A DNA stretch of 64,000 nucleotides from Adiantum capillus-veneris (Eukaryota; Streptophyta; Polypodiopsida; Polypodiales; Pteridaceae): positions 126,974,891-127,038,890 of the forward strand of contig CM043947.1 in NCBI GenBank assembly GCA_014529385.2. The letters are read 5' to 3'. Made by a program: the position numbers and the translations under genes. Each line of letters opens with the position of its first letter. The stretch's first letter is position 1. This document shows, piece by piece, positions 1 to 10,059 of the stretch. The notes under the pieces are model-generated. The model made no database searches and was not told the DNA's origin. It saw only the letters and a list, made by a program, of their open reading frames with translations.

Positions 1-53
1 AGGACCATTAGGTACTTTAAACCTTAGGCAATCTAGGGCTGAGCTTGAGGTGC

Positions 54-178
54 TTCAGGTGAGTAAGGTGCTTCATGTGACTAAGGTTCTTGAGGTGCCT
101 ATTGACTAAGATTCTTGAAGTGCTTATTGACTAAGGTTCTTGAGGTGCTTATTGACTAAGGAGCTTGAGGAGCTTGAA
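54..178. repeat. 25-bp tandem repeat
   Basis: Four head-to-tail units begin near 79, 104, 129 and 154 with the core GACTAAGGTTCTTGAGGTGC, giving an exact 25-bp period with a few substitutions. A partial unit precedes them. No ORF is supported in 1-480. A second short direct repeat (GACACTTGTCCAAATGCTAC) occurs near 203 and 371. Confidence 0.8.
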
Positions 179-479
179 TCAACATGTTTCCCATAAAGGA
201 AGACACTTGTCCAAATGCTACACCCCACACACACTCACCAAGAGACACCCAAGCCACAAGGGGCATAAAGGACACATGTCAGGTTCCTAGCAATATTGCC
301 CTCAAAATGTGCCTAAATCCTATTGGATGACCTATAGGGTGGTCCAATGAGAATCAAAGGGGGAAAGGAGGACACTTGTCCAAATGCTACAACCCTTGCT
401 TGTTATGACTAGAGCCATTCATTTACTAGCCCAAGGATTGAGCCAATAGGCTTGTAGCAAGAGTAAAGTAACAAAATCA

Positions 480-483
<4 letters not shown>

Positions 484-526
<43 letters not shown>
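484..526. repeat. (CT)n microsatellite
   Basis: An uninterrupted CT dinucleotide run of about 43 bp. On the minus strand it gives an Arg-Glu repeat ORF that is a composition artefact. Confidence 0.97.
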
Positions 527-529
<3 letters not shown>

Positions 530-894
530 CTCCATAAGCCACACACACACTCCCACATTGTGTGTCGTGCACACAAGTCATCTCCTTCTCCAAGCTTGAG
601 AAGTGGGAGCCTACACCAACACCCCTTGGCTATGGAATGCAAATCCAACCAAGAGTTATGCACAAAGTAATGCTTATCAATCTCTCCATCTTCATTATCA
701 CTATGTTAAGCTATGCTCTAAGAGTGATTATATGTGAAGAGACTACTTCTTTCTTGTAGAGATACATCTTCTTCTCTTTATCTTCCTCACTCCCTGCTAG
801 CTCTCTCCACCTTTGATGGTGTTTGAGGTCTTGGGATTGAGACCAAGGACAAGTTCTTGGTGTTTTGGGTAGTTGCGAACCGTACTATGTACTC

Positions 895-1262
895 AAATGG
901 CCATACGGCCCATTTTAGCACATAGTATGGGCCTTGACCACCCATACCAGTTTGGATGGCCATGAAATTTTTTAGGGATAGGGGTGAGCACCATTTTTCC
1001 ACCTATGAAAAGTTTCACAACCATCTGCTATGGTATGGGTGATCAAGGCCGATACTATGTGCTAAAATGGGCTGTATGAGCCGAACGACCCATTTTAGCA
1101 CATAGTATAGATCGGGACTACCCAAAACATATCGGATGGCTGTGAGACTTTTCAAGGGTGGGGGTGAGTACCATCTTCCCACTTGTAGAAAGTTTCACAT
1201 CCATTCAAACTGGTATGGGTGGTCAAGGCCCATACTATGCACTAAAATGGGTCGTATGGGCA
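895..1262. repeat. Foldback repeat: four alternating inverted copies of a ~60-bp unit
   Basis: A unit starting CCCATTTTAGCACATAGTAT runs forward at about 909-966 and 1090-1147. Its reverse complement (ATACTATGTGCTAAAATGGG) lies at about 1009-1070 and 1187-1255. Forward and reverse copies alternate, so the block could fold into one long hairpin or two smaller ones. Both flanks of each unit share the CATACCAGTTTGGATGG type sequence. No transposase, target duplication or ORF is evident. It looks like a foldback or MITE-like repeat. Confidence 0.75.
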
Positions 1263-1299
1263 AATACAAAAATAATGATCCAACACTACAAGAGGTTCT

Positions 1300-1485
1300 T
1301 CATATTAGCGATGCTAGTAGTGCGATGCTCAAATGTGAAAATCCAAGGCATCGCTATGATCGTCTCTATAAGCATCGCTATATTATTTGTTACATAGCGA
1401 CGATCATAGCGACGCCGAAATGGGTAAAACAATAAACCGAGAGCGCCAAAAACTCAGATCTCATATCTAAGTTTTGGCACTCTAG
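1300..1485. repeat. Two small hairpins
   Basis: GCATCGCTATGATCGTC near 1348-1364 pairs with GACGATCATAGCGACGC near 1398-1414 with one mismatch. GAGCGCCAAAAACTCAGAT near 1440 pairs across five bases with ATCTAAGTTTTGGCACTC near 1466-1483, almost perfectly. They sit just after the foldback block. No coding function is seen. Confidence 0.65.
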
Positions 1486-1531
1486 CGAAACAAGTATACT
1501 CGTGCTTCTCTTCTCTCTCTTCCCCCCCTAA

Positions 1532-1551
1532 CCCCCCCCCCCCCCCCCCCC
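1532..1551. repeat. Poly(C) tract
   Basis: An unbroken run of 20 cytosines preceded by a shorter run of seven (1522-1528). Confidence 0.95.
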
Positions 1552-1589
1552 AACCATCGATCCATGACTCAATCAAATATCTTGGAAGG

Positions 1590-2756
1590 TGGGATTATGG
1601 AGCCCTCTATGCAATGTGTCTGGAGAGGCTTGGTGCAAACCTTGAGGCCACCTTGGAATCCACTTTTGTGCAAGGACTTGGAAAGTTTTGGAGCGACTTG
1701 AATGGAGAGGACCTCAAGACTCAGATTTTCGGAGAGCATTGTTTTGGTGGTGGACAGCTAGGAGACTATGCGGCTTTCGGAGTGCGAGAAGGTATCAAGT
1801 CCAAATCTTATAACTACAACATGGGACCCCCTTGCTTGAGCCCTTGCGACGTTGACCAAAACCAAAAAATTTCTATGGATAGCAGATCAACCATCTAGTT
1901 AGCGGCCTACGCACTGGCATAGTTCTCAAGGAAACCGATAAATTTTTTGGCTTGAGATTGTAAAGCCAAAAGCAAAATGTACGAGTTCGCTAGAAGACAA
2001 CGGCAAAGGAAGGCTTGATATGGATGGCAGTACCAGTACTCAGTTAGCTGCATCGATACCCACGACGTCCAACCACAATTGTTATAAATGTGACATGAAG
2101 CTTTGTTTGGCTCAAGAGTTTGAAGCCAAACACAAAAGCAGGAACTCACATGAAAACAAAGACAAAGGCAAGCTAGGTAGAGATCACGGTAATAAAGATT
2201 TGACAGAGGAGATCGGCATGGCACACATGGAGACAACCACAGTGGCCTCAACGTCAAATTTCTAGTCAAAGTGCAAGTGTCGCCACTAGCTTTAGCCAGA
2301 GAGAGCCTGTGAGTGGCAAAGAGGGGCAAACAGTGCTCCATATAATTAATTTGGACCCTTGTGTTGGAGTTCAAGATATTGGTGTTTGAACCCGTGAGTC
2401 GGAGTTCAAGGCACATGCATCTGGCAAGGAACCAATCAGACGTATCTAAATGCTATGGATGAGTACACCAATCCATTGTTGTAGGTCGGATTATGGACAA
2501 AATGTTTTTCAAAGTTCATTATCTGGAAAGTATTTTCGGACATGATGTGTAAAAAGTTTGTGAATGGGGATTTTTGGACGTAGTGTGGTCTAAAGTTCAA
2601 TTTTCTAAAAGGCAACCGATGCTCAAGAAGGCATTCTTCTAAGGTACACAGTTGAGGGTAGCATAATTGAGGTGTATCCAGTGGAAAGGATCCTCTGCTA
2701 GGGCGTCCATGGTAGCTTCTTCATCGACTTCACTATTTATGTCCACTATGACCTGC
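1590..2756 (+). mobile_element. Z element copy 1, internal domain (split by copia-1)
   Basis: This stretch matches, in opposite orientation, the internal part of the second Z element at 50.05-51.0 kb. Both translate a decayed gag-like segment with the shared words CYKC and LCLAQE followed by a Lys/Arg-rich tail (2020-2265 here). Alignable nucleotide words include TTGAGC..C(A/G)..GACAA..AA..A near 1840 and GGCCTACG near 1905. The internal domain is cut by copia-1 at 2757. It resumes at 8431 with a purine tract (GCAAAGAGGG) leading straight into a TGTTAG LTR end. The element is non-coding today, with stops in all frames. Confidence 0.6.
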
Positions 2757-2948
2757 TGAAGGAGTACGAGCGGAAGTGCGACGCGAGAGAGAGTGCGAGA
2801 AGAAGAGCACGACGATATGGTGAACTCGCTCTACTGTAATGTGTAGAGCATAGTGAGTTCTTATTAGGTTTTACAAAAGAATATGTGTACATACCCGGCG
2901 GCCCGCCCACTTACCTGGGCGACCACATTGGGCTTTATACCCCCAACA
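2757..2948 (-). repeat. copia-1 3' LTR
   Basis: 192 bp, starting TGAAGGAGTACGAGC and ending ACCCCCAACA on the plus strand. It is nearly identical to the right-hand part of the 5' LTR at 8253-8430. Confidence 0.92.
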
Positions 2949-2959
2949 ACCTCCCACTT
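2949..2959 (-). other. copia-1 polypurine tract
   Basis: Minus-strand AAGTGGGAGGT sits immediately before the 3' LTR, the site where plus-strand cDNA synthesis is primed. The same AAGTGGGAGGT-TGTTGGGG junction recurs in copia-2 at about 47588-47605, so the two elements are related. Confidence 0.85.
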
Positions 2960-3037
2960 AAAGTCCAATGTGGTACTTTAAGTGTGAGAGAAGCTACTAT
3001 ACAAGCTAATATACAAGAGATGTAGAGAAGTGATGTA

Positions 3038-4645
3038 CTACCCTACACCTAACAGCTTGCGAAAATGCGCAAAGCTCTCTGAGGGAAGTCCTTTTGTAAG
3101 TAGATCAGCAGGATTTTCTGTGGTGTGAACTTTGACAAGCTGAAGTTGCTTATCCTTGAGCATTTCTCTGATGAAATGATACTTCACATCCACATGCTTT
3201 GTCTTTGAGTGATAAACTGGATTGCGAGCCAATTGTATAGCACTTTGACTATCACAATATAACACAGGCATCTCTTCTTTGATTCCCAAATCTGTTACTA
3301 GTCGATTAAGCCAAATTGATTCTTTGCATGCCTCTGATGCTGCAACATATTCAGCCTCTGTAGTAGACTGAGTAACACAATCTTGTAATCTTGAACGCCA
3401 TGATACTGCTCCACCAGCCAATGTAAAGACATACCCTGACGTAGACCTTCGGTTTTCTAAGTCACCTACATAATCTGAGTCTGTAAAACCCTTTACACTT
3501 AGCTCCCGACTCCCATAGCATATGCGCATACTCTTTGTAGCTTTCAGGTATCTCAATATTCCTTTCACTGCCTCCCAATGTTTCTTGCCTGGGTTTGACA
3601 TGTATCGACTTACTACTCCCACTGCAGATGCAATGTCTGGGCGAGTAGCAATCATTGCATACATTAAACTACCCACTGCAGACGCATATGGAATCTTATC
3701 CATTTTAGCCTGTTCTTCCTCAGACACAGGACAATCTTGTTTGCTAAGTTTCACATATGGTGGCAATGGAACACTCAATGCCTTTCCCTTCTCCATATTG
3801 AAACGTTGCAAAACCTTGTCAATATACTCTGTTTGAGATAACCAAATCAACTTCTTTGATCTGTCTCTCTCAATGCGCATACCAAGTATATGACTTGCCT
3901 CACCCATGTCTTTCATGTCAAATGATTTTGCCATCTTTGACTTCAAAGCTGAAATTTCTTCCAAGTGCTTGCCAACAATCAACATGTCATCCACATACAA
4001 ACTAAGGATCAGCTAACTGCCATCCTTAGCCTTCTTTGTATATAGACAGTGATCGAACTCACTACGTTTGTAGCCTTGAGAAAGCATAAACTTGTGGAAC
4101 TTATCGTACCATGCCCTCGGTGATTGTTTTAAGCCATAAAGACTCTTTAACAACTGGCATACCAAATCTTCCTTGCCTTTCTCAACAAACCCTTCTGGCT
4201 GCTGCATGTAAATTTCCACATCTAAATCACCATGCAAGAACGCTGTCTTGACATCCATTTGGTGCAACACCAAATCTAATGTGGAAACCAATGCAAGAAA
4301 GCATCTCAATGTAGTCATCTTGACCACCGGAGAGAAGACTTCATCAAAGTCAATGCCTTGTTCTTGCTTAAAGCCCTTGGCAACAAGCCTTGCTTTGTAC
4401 TTTGGCTGACTATCATGAGCAGTGATCTTATACCTGTAAACCCATTTACAAGGTAGAGCCTTTTTGCCCTGTGGTAATTTAACTACCTTCCATGTCTGGT
4501 TTTTATGCAGAGCTGTCATCTCTGACTGCATGGCCAATTGCCAATTCCCGGAGTCCTTCATTTGCACTGCTTCCTTGTAGCATGAAGGCTCATTGCAATC
4601 AGTCAACATGACATAGTTCATAGATGGAACAAACCTATCAGGAGG
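3038..4645 (-). pseudogene. copia-1 reverse transcriptase and RNase H
   Basis: The frame opens with the RVT_2 signature (CKWVYRYK, YKARLVAKGF, DVKTAFLHGDL, SLYGLKQSPRAWYDKF). It continues to the catalytic YVDDMLIVG near 3990, the connection region (RPDIASAVG, HWEAVKGILRYLK), then RNase H (TEAEYVAASEA, YCDSQSAIQLARNPVYH, HTTENPADLLTKGL). It ends at a normal stop at 3038. Two in-frame stops interrupt it: a TGA at 4646-4648, where a CGA Arg codon would fit (GRIT-stop-PPDRF), and a TAG at 4013-4015 between KDGS and LILSLYVDD. Otherwise the domain order and length are those of an intact copia polymerase. Identity is certain and activity very unlikely. Confidence 0.92.
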
Positions 4646-5194
4646 TCACGTGATACGTCCAGATCTACGCACAATAGGTGGCTCAGGCTCAGCCACAAGC
4701 TGTGGTTCCAATCTATCCTGTCCTTGCTCCTCTTGAGCCCTGACATTTTGTCTTGCACTTGCATGTCCATCTTCTTGGAAGACAACTCTTCTAATCTCCT
4801 CAACCCTGTCTGGTTTAGAATGATATTTGGATTCATTAAAGTGAACATCATTGCTGCGGACAACCTTTCTGGATTCGGGATCCCAAAGTCTGTACCCCAT
4901 CTCACCAGAATTACCATAGCCTAGAAAGATGCACTTTCTACTCTTTGGCTCAAGTTTGTTCCTAAATTCCTTTGGAACGTGAGTATATGCCTCACAGCCA
5001 AAGACTCTGAGATGCTTGTATGAGGGTATTTTGCCTGACCATACCATCTCTGGCACTGAATCCTTCTGCAAAACCTTGCTAGGAGATCTATTTACAAGAT
5101 GAACAGCTGTTGATACAGCTTCAGCCCAAAACCCATTTGGCAGGTGTGCATTAGACAACATACTTATGACCTTCTCTTGTATGGTCCTATTCAT
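4646..5194 (-). pseudogene. copia-1 integrase C-terminal part
   Basis: It begins MNRTIQEKV, directly after the catalytic-core Glu region, and carries the copia motif LPNGFWAEAVSTAVHLVNRSP and the KSRKCIFLGYG segment, then an acidic linker before RT. It is in a different frame from the upstream part. A lost C in a CCTCCTC run near 5205-5215 (ELTAPYNP then out of frame) accounts for the shift. Confidence 0.85.
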
Positions 5195-6345
5195 CCTCTC
5201 AGCAACACCATTTTGAGAGGATTGTAAGGAGCAGTAAGTTCACGTTTTATACCTTTTGACTCACAAAAGTCCTGAAAGGCCTTTGAAACATACTCTCCAC
5301 CATTGTCAGTGCGTAAGCATTTAAGCTTCTTGCCACTCTGATTCTCCACAAGTGTCACAAACATTTTGAAAACACTAAACGCTTCATCCTTGTGCTTGAG
5401 AAAGTAAACCCATACTTTCCTCGAGTAATCATCTATAAATGTCATAAAGTAAGAAGCTCCCCCTAGAGATAGGTTAGGCATACTATGAACAAGTGCCAAC
5501 TTTGTATCTCTTCTACTGCTTCTATACTTATGTGGCTGCTGTGTTTGCTTACCATACAGACAATGTTCACAGAATTCAAAATCATTAAATGAAAATCCAG
5601 GCAAATAACCAGAACGAGACAAGATTTCCATTCCCTTCTTGGACATATGTCCTAACCGGCTATGCCACAAAGAAACGTTCGGCTGCTCGGTTACATTGAT
5701 TACATTTTTAGAGACATTTGATACATAAATAATGTAAAGTCCTCCAGAATTTACTCCATGTGCTACTGTCATAGAACCCTTGGATATCTTCCACATGTTC
5801 TGTCCAAAAGTGGTGACGTAGCCAGCATCATCAAGTAAACCTGTGTTGATCAAGCTCTTTGTAATTGCGGGAACATGTCTCACATTCTTCAGCGTGAAAG
5901 AAGAGCCATTCTGAAACTTCAATTGAACATCTCCAACACCTAAGATCTCACATGTCTGCCCATTGCCTAGCCGAACATGATCTTTAGTGGTCACATAAGA
6001 GGTAAACCACTCCTTGTTTGGAGACACATGAAGTGATGCCCCTGAGTCTATAATCCAGTCACTCAGTGCATTTCCATCATATGCTGTAAGAAGAGCTGAG
6101 TCCATTGTATTCTTTAAGAAGTAGATGTCTCCTGACACTAGACTGTCATCCTCTGCAACAGTGTTTGTCAAATTTATTTCTTGAATCTTCACTGAGGACT
6201 TGTTCTTCTCACCATGGTCTTCAGCTTTCTCTTTGCCTTTTTCTGCTTTCCATTCTCTGCAGTCTCTTTTCATGTGACCCTTTTTGCCACAATGGTAGCA
6301 TTCTATGTCACTCTTGCCTTTAGCATTGCGGGACTTGCTACGAGA
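5191..6345 (-). pseudogene. copia-1 zinc knuckle, protease and integrase core
   Basis: After a TAG at 6346-6348 the frame continues with a CCHC knuckle (CYHCGKKGHMKRDC), then the aspartic protease (DWIIDSGASLHVSP, catalytic DSGA intact). Next come the GAG-pre-integrase zinc site (HSRLGHMSKKGM, CEHCLYGK) and the integrase core (FIDDYSRKVWVYFL, RTDNGGEY, GIKRELTAPYNP). The core is odd: copia integrases have an Asp-containing motif after the HS that here is followed directly by MPNLSLGGASYF (near 5480). About five residues, including the first Asp of the D,D,E triad, are missing without a frameshift. The second Asp (TDNGGEY) is present. Confidence 0.88.
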
Positions 6346-6348
6346 CTA

Positions 6349-7002
6349 ATTCCTCTTTCCACCTTTGTACTTTTCTTTGGTCCTTCCCCTGACAACTAAG
6401 GCTGTTCCTTTGCCTTTGTCCATTGTCTTTCTATTGGTTTCTTCAGTAAGCAGACTTCCTTCTACACCTGCTATGTTCAAACCATCTGGAGGTGCAGAAT
6501 TACTCAAAGCTGTGCGAAAAGTGTCCCAACTTTCAGGCAATGTGATCAACAGGAACATAGCTCTAACAGGTTCATCAAACTTGACACCTTGAGCTGACAA
6601 TTGACTGTAGATTGTGTTGAATTCATTCAGATGATTGGACATAGATGTCCCTTCTTTCATCTTCAAGTCAACAAGCTTCTTAAGCCAGTATACCTGTGAA
6701 GCTGCACTCTGCTTCTCATAAAGATCACTCAGCTTTAACCATGCTTGATAAGCCGACATCTCGTCTGCTACATTGAAGTAAACGCTTTCTGCCAAAGTCA
6801 GCATAATGGTAGAAAGTGCCAATTCATCCATTTCGCTCCATTCATCTTCGTCCATATCTTCTGGTTTTATCCCCTTGAGCTTTATAGGTTTTATTTGCTT
6901 CTTTTGTACCAACATGTGCCAAATCTGCTTCTTCCACAATGGGAAATTGGTTCCATCCAGCTTCTTGATATTGTAAAGAGCAGTGTCCTATGATCCAGCC
7001 AT
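6349..7002 (-). pseudogene. copia-1 gag
   Basis: An ATG at 7002 opens MAGS and is followed at once by a TAG codon (6988-6990). The same frame then runs YNIKKLDGTNFPLWKKQIWHML through a classic copia gag (LALSTIMLTLAESVYF, AWLKLSDLYEKQSA, LVDLKMKEGTSM, LPESWDTF) to a stop at 6346-6348, just before the zinc knuckle. An internal Met at 6939 gives the longest open segment. The protein packages the RNA into virus-like particles. Two stops would prevent a full Gag-Pol. Confidence 0.88.
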
Positions 7003-8075
7003 AGCTACGCTTCACAGTAGTTTACTTTCCTGGGAAAAATTCGGCAGAGTTTCCCCTGTAAACTAACCTCTGAACCAATATCAACTTGTCAAATGAACCA
7101 AGAAAGCTTCAGATTCTACATAAATTTTGGCAGAGTCTCCTTTGTAAAATGGCTCTGGTGTACTCAAAAACTGACCAAAAAACAGCTCAAAAAACCATTG
7201 TCTCTCTAACACTGTAAGCTGTGGGTAAACCTGTCCTGCACTTGTACTGTCTCTCACTGTCCTGTAAGCATAGACTGCGACAATGCCTCAACGGCAGTAA
7301 AGCAAAGATGCAATCCCAACTATCTAACTCACAATCAATACATCCTAGCTGCCTATCTAAGGGTGCTCGAAGGATCGCTCCAAGACCTGTATCACCGAAA
7401 GGATCTCAACATTCGAGAATCCCCCAGCTCAATAAAACCTCACTCGACCCTCAACAAAGGCTGCAGTAAATTTGACAGTACATAGACTTCCCACAAAATC
7501 ATACATCCACAAATTTCCCACTATATGCTGTAACCACTGAGGCGGTTGTTTGCTGCGTGACTCACAGCCAGCAAACCCTCAACAGACATACATCATCTCT
7601 GACAATACATCCCATGTGGAAGTACCTGCAATGTCAGGATGAAATCTGGAATATCAAGCAGCAAACACAAGCTACTTGATGAACTAGTGAATGTCGCCTA
7701 CAGTCTGTGTGTAGATGCGCCCGTGTCGTATGTGACACGCCTCCAAGAACTGTGAGCCGTCCTTCGATGTGTAGACAGCCACAAATCAACACTCTGGGAG
7801 TGCCGATATCCTCAGCACCTGCAGTCGTAGGCCGAAACCCCAAATTTGCAGAGTCGGATCTGCACCCGCCGAGACCACGTAGTCGAAAATGGCCTGCGCA
7901 AATCTTTGTCGAAGTCGGACGGTGGCCGAGATGACCTCAGAATGAAATTCTGAGTACACCAAGCCCTTAGGGCTTGCCCACAGGAATTGGGGCCGTGTCT
8001 TCGCCTGTCGAATCTCACTCCAATCTGAGCAGGTGGCTCTGGCTACCTGCAAATGCTGCCCCGAGCCTCGATCTG
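7003..8075 (-). other. copia-1 untranslated leader
   Basis: About 1.07 kb between primer-binding site and gag with no supported ORF. The segment GGGGAAACTCTGCCGAATTTTTCCC (minus strand near 7030-7055) reappears as AAACTCTGGCGAAATTTTCCC in front of copia-2 gag near 45290, so the long leader is a shared feature. Confidence 0.7.
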
Positions 8076-8090
8076 AGCTCTGATACCAGT

Positions 8091-8430
8091 TGAAGGAGTA
8101 CGAGCGGAAGTGCGAGAAGAAGAGCACGACTATATGGTGAACTCGCTCTACTGTAATGTGTAGAGCATAGTGAGTTCTTATTAGGTTTTACAAAAGAATA
8201 TGTGTACATACCTGGCGGCCCGCCCACTTACCTGGGCGACCACATTGGGCTTGCGGAAGTGCGACGCGAGAGAGAGTGCGAGAAGAAGAGCACGACGATA
8301 TGGTGAACTCGCTCTACTGTAATGTGTAGAGCATAGTGAGTTCTTATTAGATTTTACAAAAGAATATGTGTACATACCTGGCGGCCCGCCCACTTACCTG
8401 GGCGACCACATTGGGCTTTATACCCCAACA
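8091..8430 (-). repeat. copia-1 5' LTR with internal tandem duplication
   Basis: 340 bp instead of 192. The segment from GCGGAAGTGCGA to CATTGGGCTT is present twice, at 8104-8252 and again from 8253. The first copy lacks 17 bp (CGCGAGAGAGAGTGCGA) lying between two GTGCGA repeats, as expected from slippage. The right end TATACCCCAACA matches the 3' LTR. Confidence 0.88.
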
Positions 8431-8437
8431 GCTGCAA

Positions 8438-8629
8438 AGAGGGTGTTAGAGTTTTGGCATCTCAAGTGGATTGCCCAATGTGATCTCATTATTTAGTTTG
8501 ACTTTTAGGTCTTTATTTTACTTATTTGTCAAAGTCTGGGTAGGGCAATTTACTGAGGTTGCTATATAAGCAACCCTCAACCCCCATTGTATCATCATCA
8601 CTTCATTGCCAAGGTTGGTTGGTTCAGGA

Positions 8630-8693
<64 letters not shown>

Positions 8694-8800
8694 CTTTCTC
8701 CCCTTGGTCTGTACGCTTCCACATCATCGACTTTGACAGTTGCACGCAAAGCTGGACAAGATAAAGGAGAAGCTCAAGGGCACACACCATAGAAAATTGT
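8438..8800 (+). repeat. Z element copy 1, 3' LTR
   Basis: It begins TGTTAGAGTTTTGGCATCTCAA after the purine tract AAAGAGGG and contains GCTATATAAGCAACC (TATA-like) near 8570. It ends in a (CT)n run and the CATCGACTTTGACAGTTGC word near 8725-8745. The same order, in reverse orientation, occurs at 49.74-50.04 kb and 51.10-51.36 kb. The microsatellite is part of the LTR. Confidence 0.7.
8632..8690. repeat. (CT)n microsatellite inside Z LTR
   Basis: About 59 bp of uninterrupted CT. The Z LTR relatives at 44.8 kb and 49.8 kb have AG or CA tracts at the equivalent position. Confidence 0.96.
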
Positions 8801-9039
8801 ATTATTGATTGTGCTAAAAACAAAGATAAGGCTTGCCCTAGAATGAAGGCTGTATATACAAGCAAGAGGAAGAAAACCTCCTAGCTAAGAAAAAAGTTTC
8901 CCCCATGATCCTAAGTGTATCCATCACTCCCATAATATGGTAACAAATGGCCTCTAGGAGTGATGTGGTGAACTTGAGCTAGCACTTATGTATAAGAAAG
9001 TGCATGACCCTATGTGATTAGTCCTCAAAGAGGAGTAAG

Positions 9040-9995
9040 TCCAAAGCTTTTTAAAAAATTTGGACCTTCTCATGAGGCAAAGCCTTTGTGAAAAGAACAA
9101 CAAGATTGTCTTGCACAGGAACATAGGCAAAGTTGACCTCTCTTGTAATTATGCAACTCAATGTGTTTCATGCAAACACAGAACACTAGGTTTTTCACAG
9201 CTACCAAAGCGCTTTGACTGCTAGTGAAGAAAATGGTGGCTGACTCCTGTCCAATACCCAAATAAGTCAAAAGACATTTGAGCCAACCACACTCAATCAT
9301 AGCTACAAAAACCTGCTCTATACTCAAAGTCACAACTAGAAGCAAGCACTATAGGTGGCTTTTTAACCAAGATATGCACGAGTTTTGAGCATGAAATAAA
9401 AACCACTAGTGGATACTCACGTGTGATTGCAACCAACCTAATCCGAGTCTAAAACAACATTTCAAAAGAGACATTCAAACGAGCCTTAACATCAACAATA
9501 TGTCTCTCAGTTGGTCCAATGAGAGCATAATGATAAAAACTACATCATCCGCATGCTTGACATACAAAGTGCTGTTAATTGGACTATTTTGGAAACCACA
9601 TGGAGTCTTCATACCAAGCAAGTGGAGCTTGCTTAAATCATACAAAGACTTTCTAAGCATGTACATCTTGTTTTCTTGGCCTTTTTTACAAAACCACAAG
9701 GTTGCACTACATACACTTCCTAAACTCACAATCGAGAAATCTAATCTTTGCGTCCAACCGATGTATATTCCAACCATTATGAACTACCAATATAGGAATG
9801 CTATGGATGGTCATTCTACATTAGTTTGGAGCAAAAGTTTCATCAAAATCAATGCCTTTCTCTAGTGCATAGCCTTTTGCCACATGTTACCCTTATAACA
9901 ATCAACACTACCACCATGCTTACGTTTTAACTCGAAAATCCAATTAGTGCCAATGGTCTTTTTGCGCGGAGCAAGACATGCAAAGACCACGTGCC
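9040..9995 (-). pseudogene. Decayed copia RT-RNase H fragment
   Basis: Conceptual minus-strand translation in shifting frames keeps copia landmarks in the right order. Near 9960-9900 is TIGTNWIFELKRK. Near 9850 is KGIDFDET-like sequence. At 9640-9690 is KGQENKMYMLRKSLYDLSKL. At 9530-9550 is YVKHADDVVFII, the polymerase YxDD region with an altered Tyr. At 9070-9345 is the RNase H piece with SSQSALVAVKNLVF and KHIELHNY. Many indels and substitutions show it is far older than copia-1. Confidence 0.75.
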
Positions 9996-10059
9996 ATTCC
10001 TCATAATTATATCATACATAGATCGCATTGCATCTACTCAATTTTATGAACTCTGTGTT

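Larger units (their letters stand above)
2757..8430 (-). mobile_element. copia-1: nearly complete Ty1/copia retrotransposon
   Basis: An LTR pair bounds a minus-strand gag-protease-integrase-RT-RNase H order, which is the Ty1/copia order. The 3' LTR is 2757-2948 and the 5' LTR region 8091-8430, both with TG..CA ends. A polypurine tract (minus-strand AAGTGGGAGGT, 2949-2959) abuts the 3' LTR. A primer-binding site TGGTATCAGAGCTC (8076-8089, minus) abuts the 5' LTR after a two-base spacer. The flanks CCTGC (2752-2756) and GCTGC (8431-8435) agree at four of five bases and look like a target-site duplication. The host of the insertion is the Z element. Coding damage (several stops, a frameshift, an integrase deletion) makes it non-autonomous. 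Confidence 0.92.

Noticed and set aside
409-663. ORFs with long Arg-Glu, Ser-Leu, Cys-Val or Thr-His runs (here and at 8518-8865, 10564-10761, 19126-19320, 43454-43812, 44699-44932)
   Set aside because: They are translations of (CT)n, (AG)n, (GT)n or (CA)n microsatellites, not proteins.
3522-3836. Plus-strand ORFs inside copia-1 (also 4724-4924, 6105-6592, 6745-6993)
   Set aside because: They are antisense shadows of the minus-strand pol and gag, without domains of their own.
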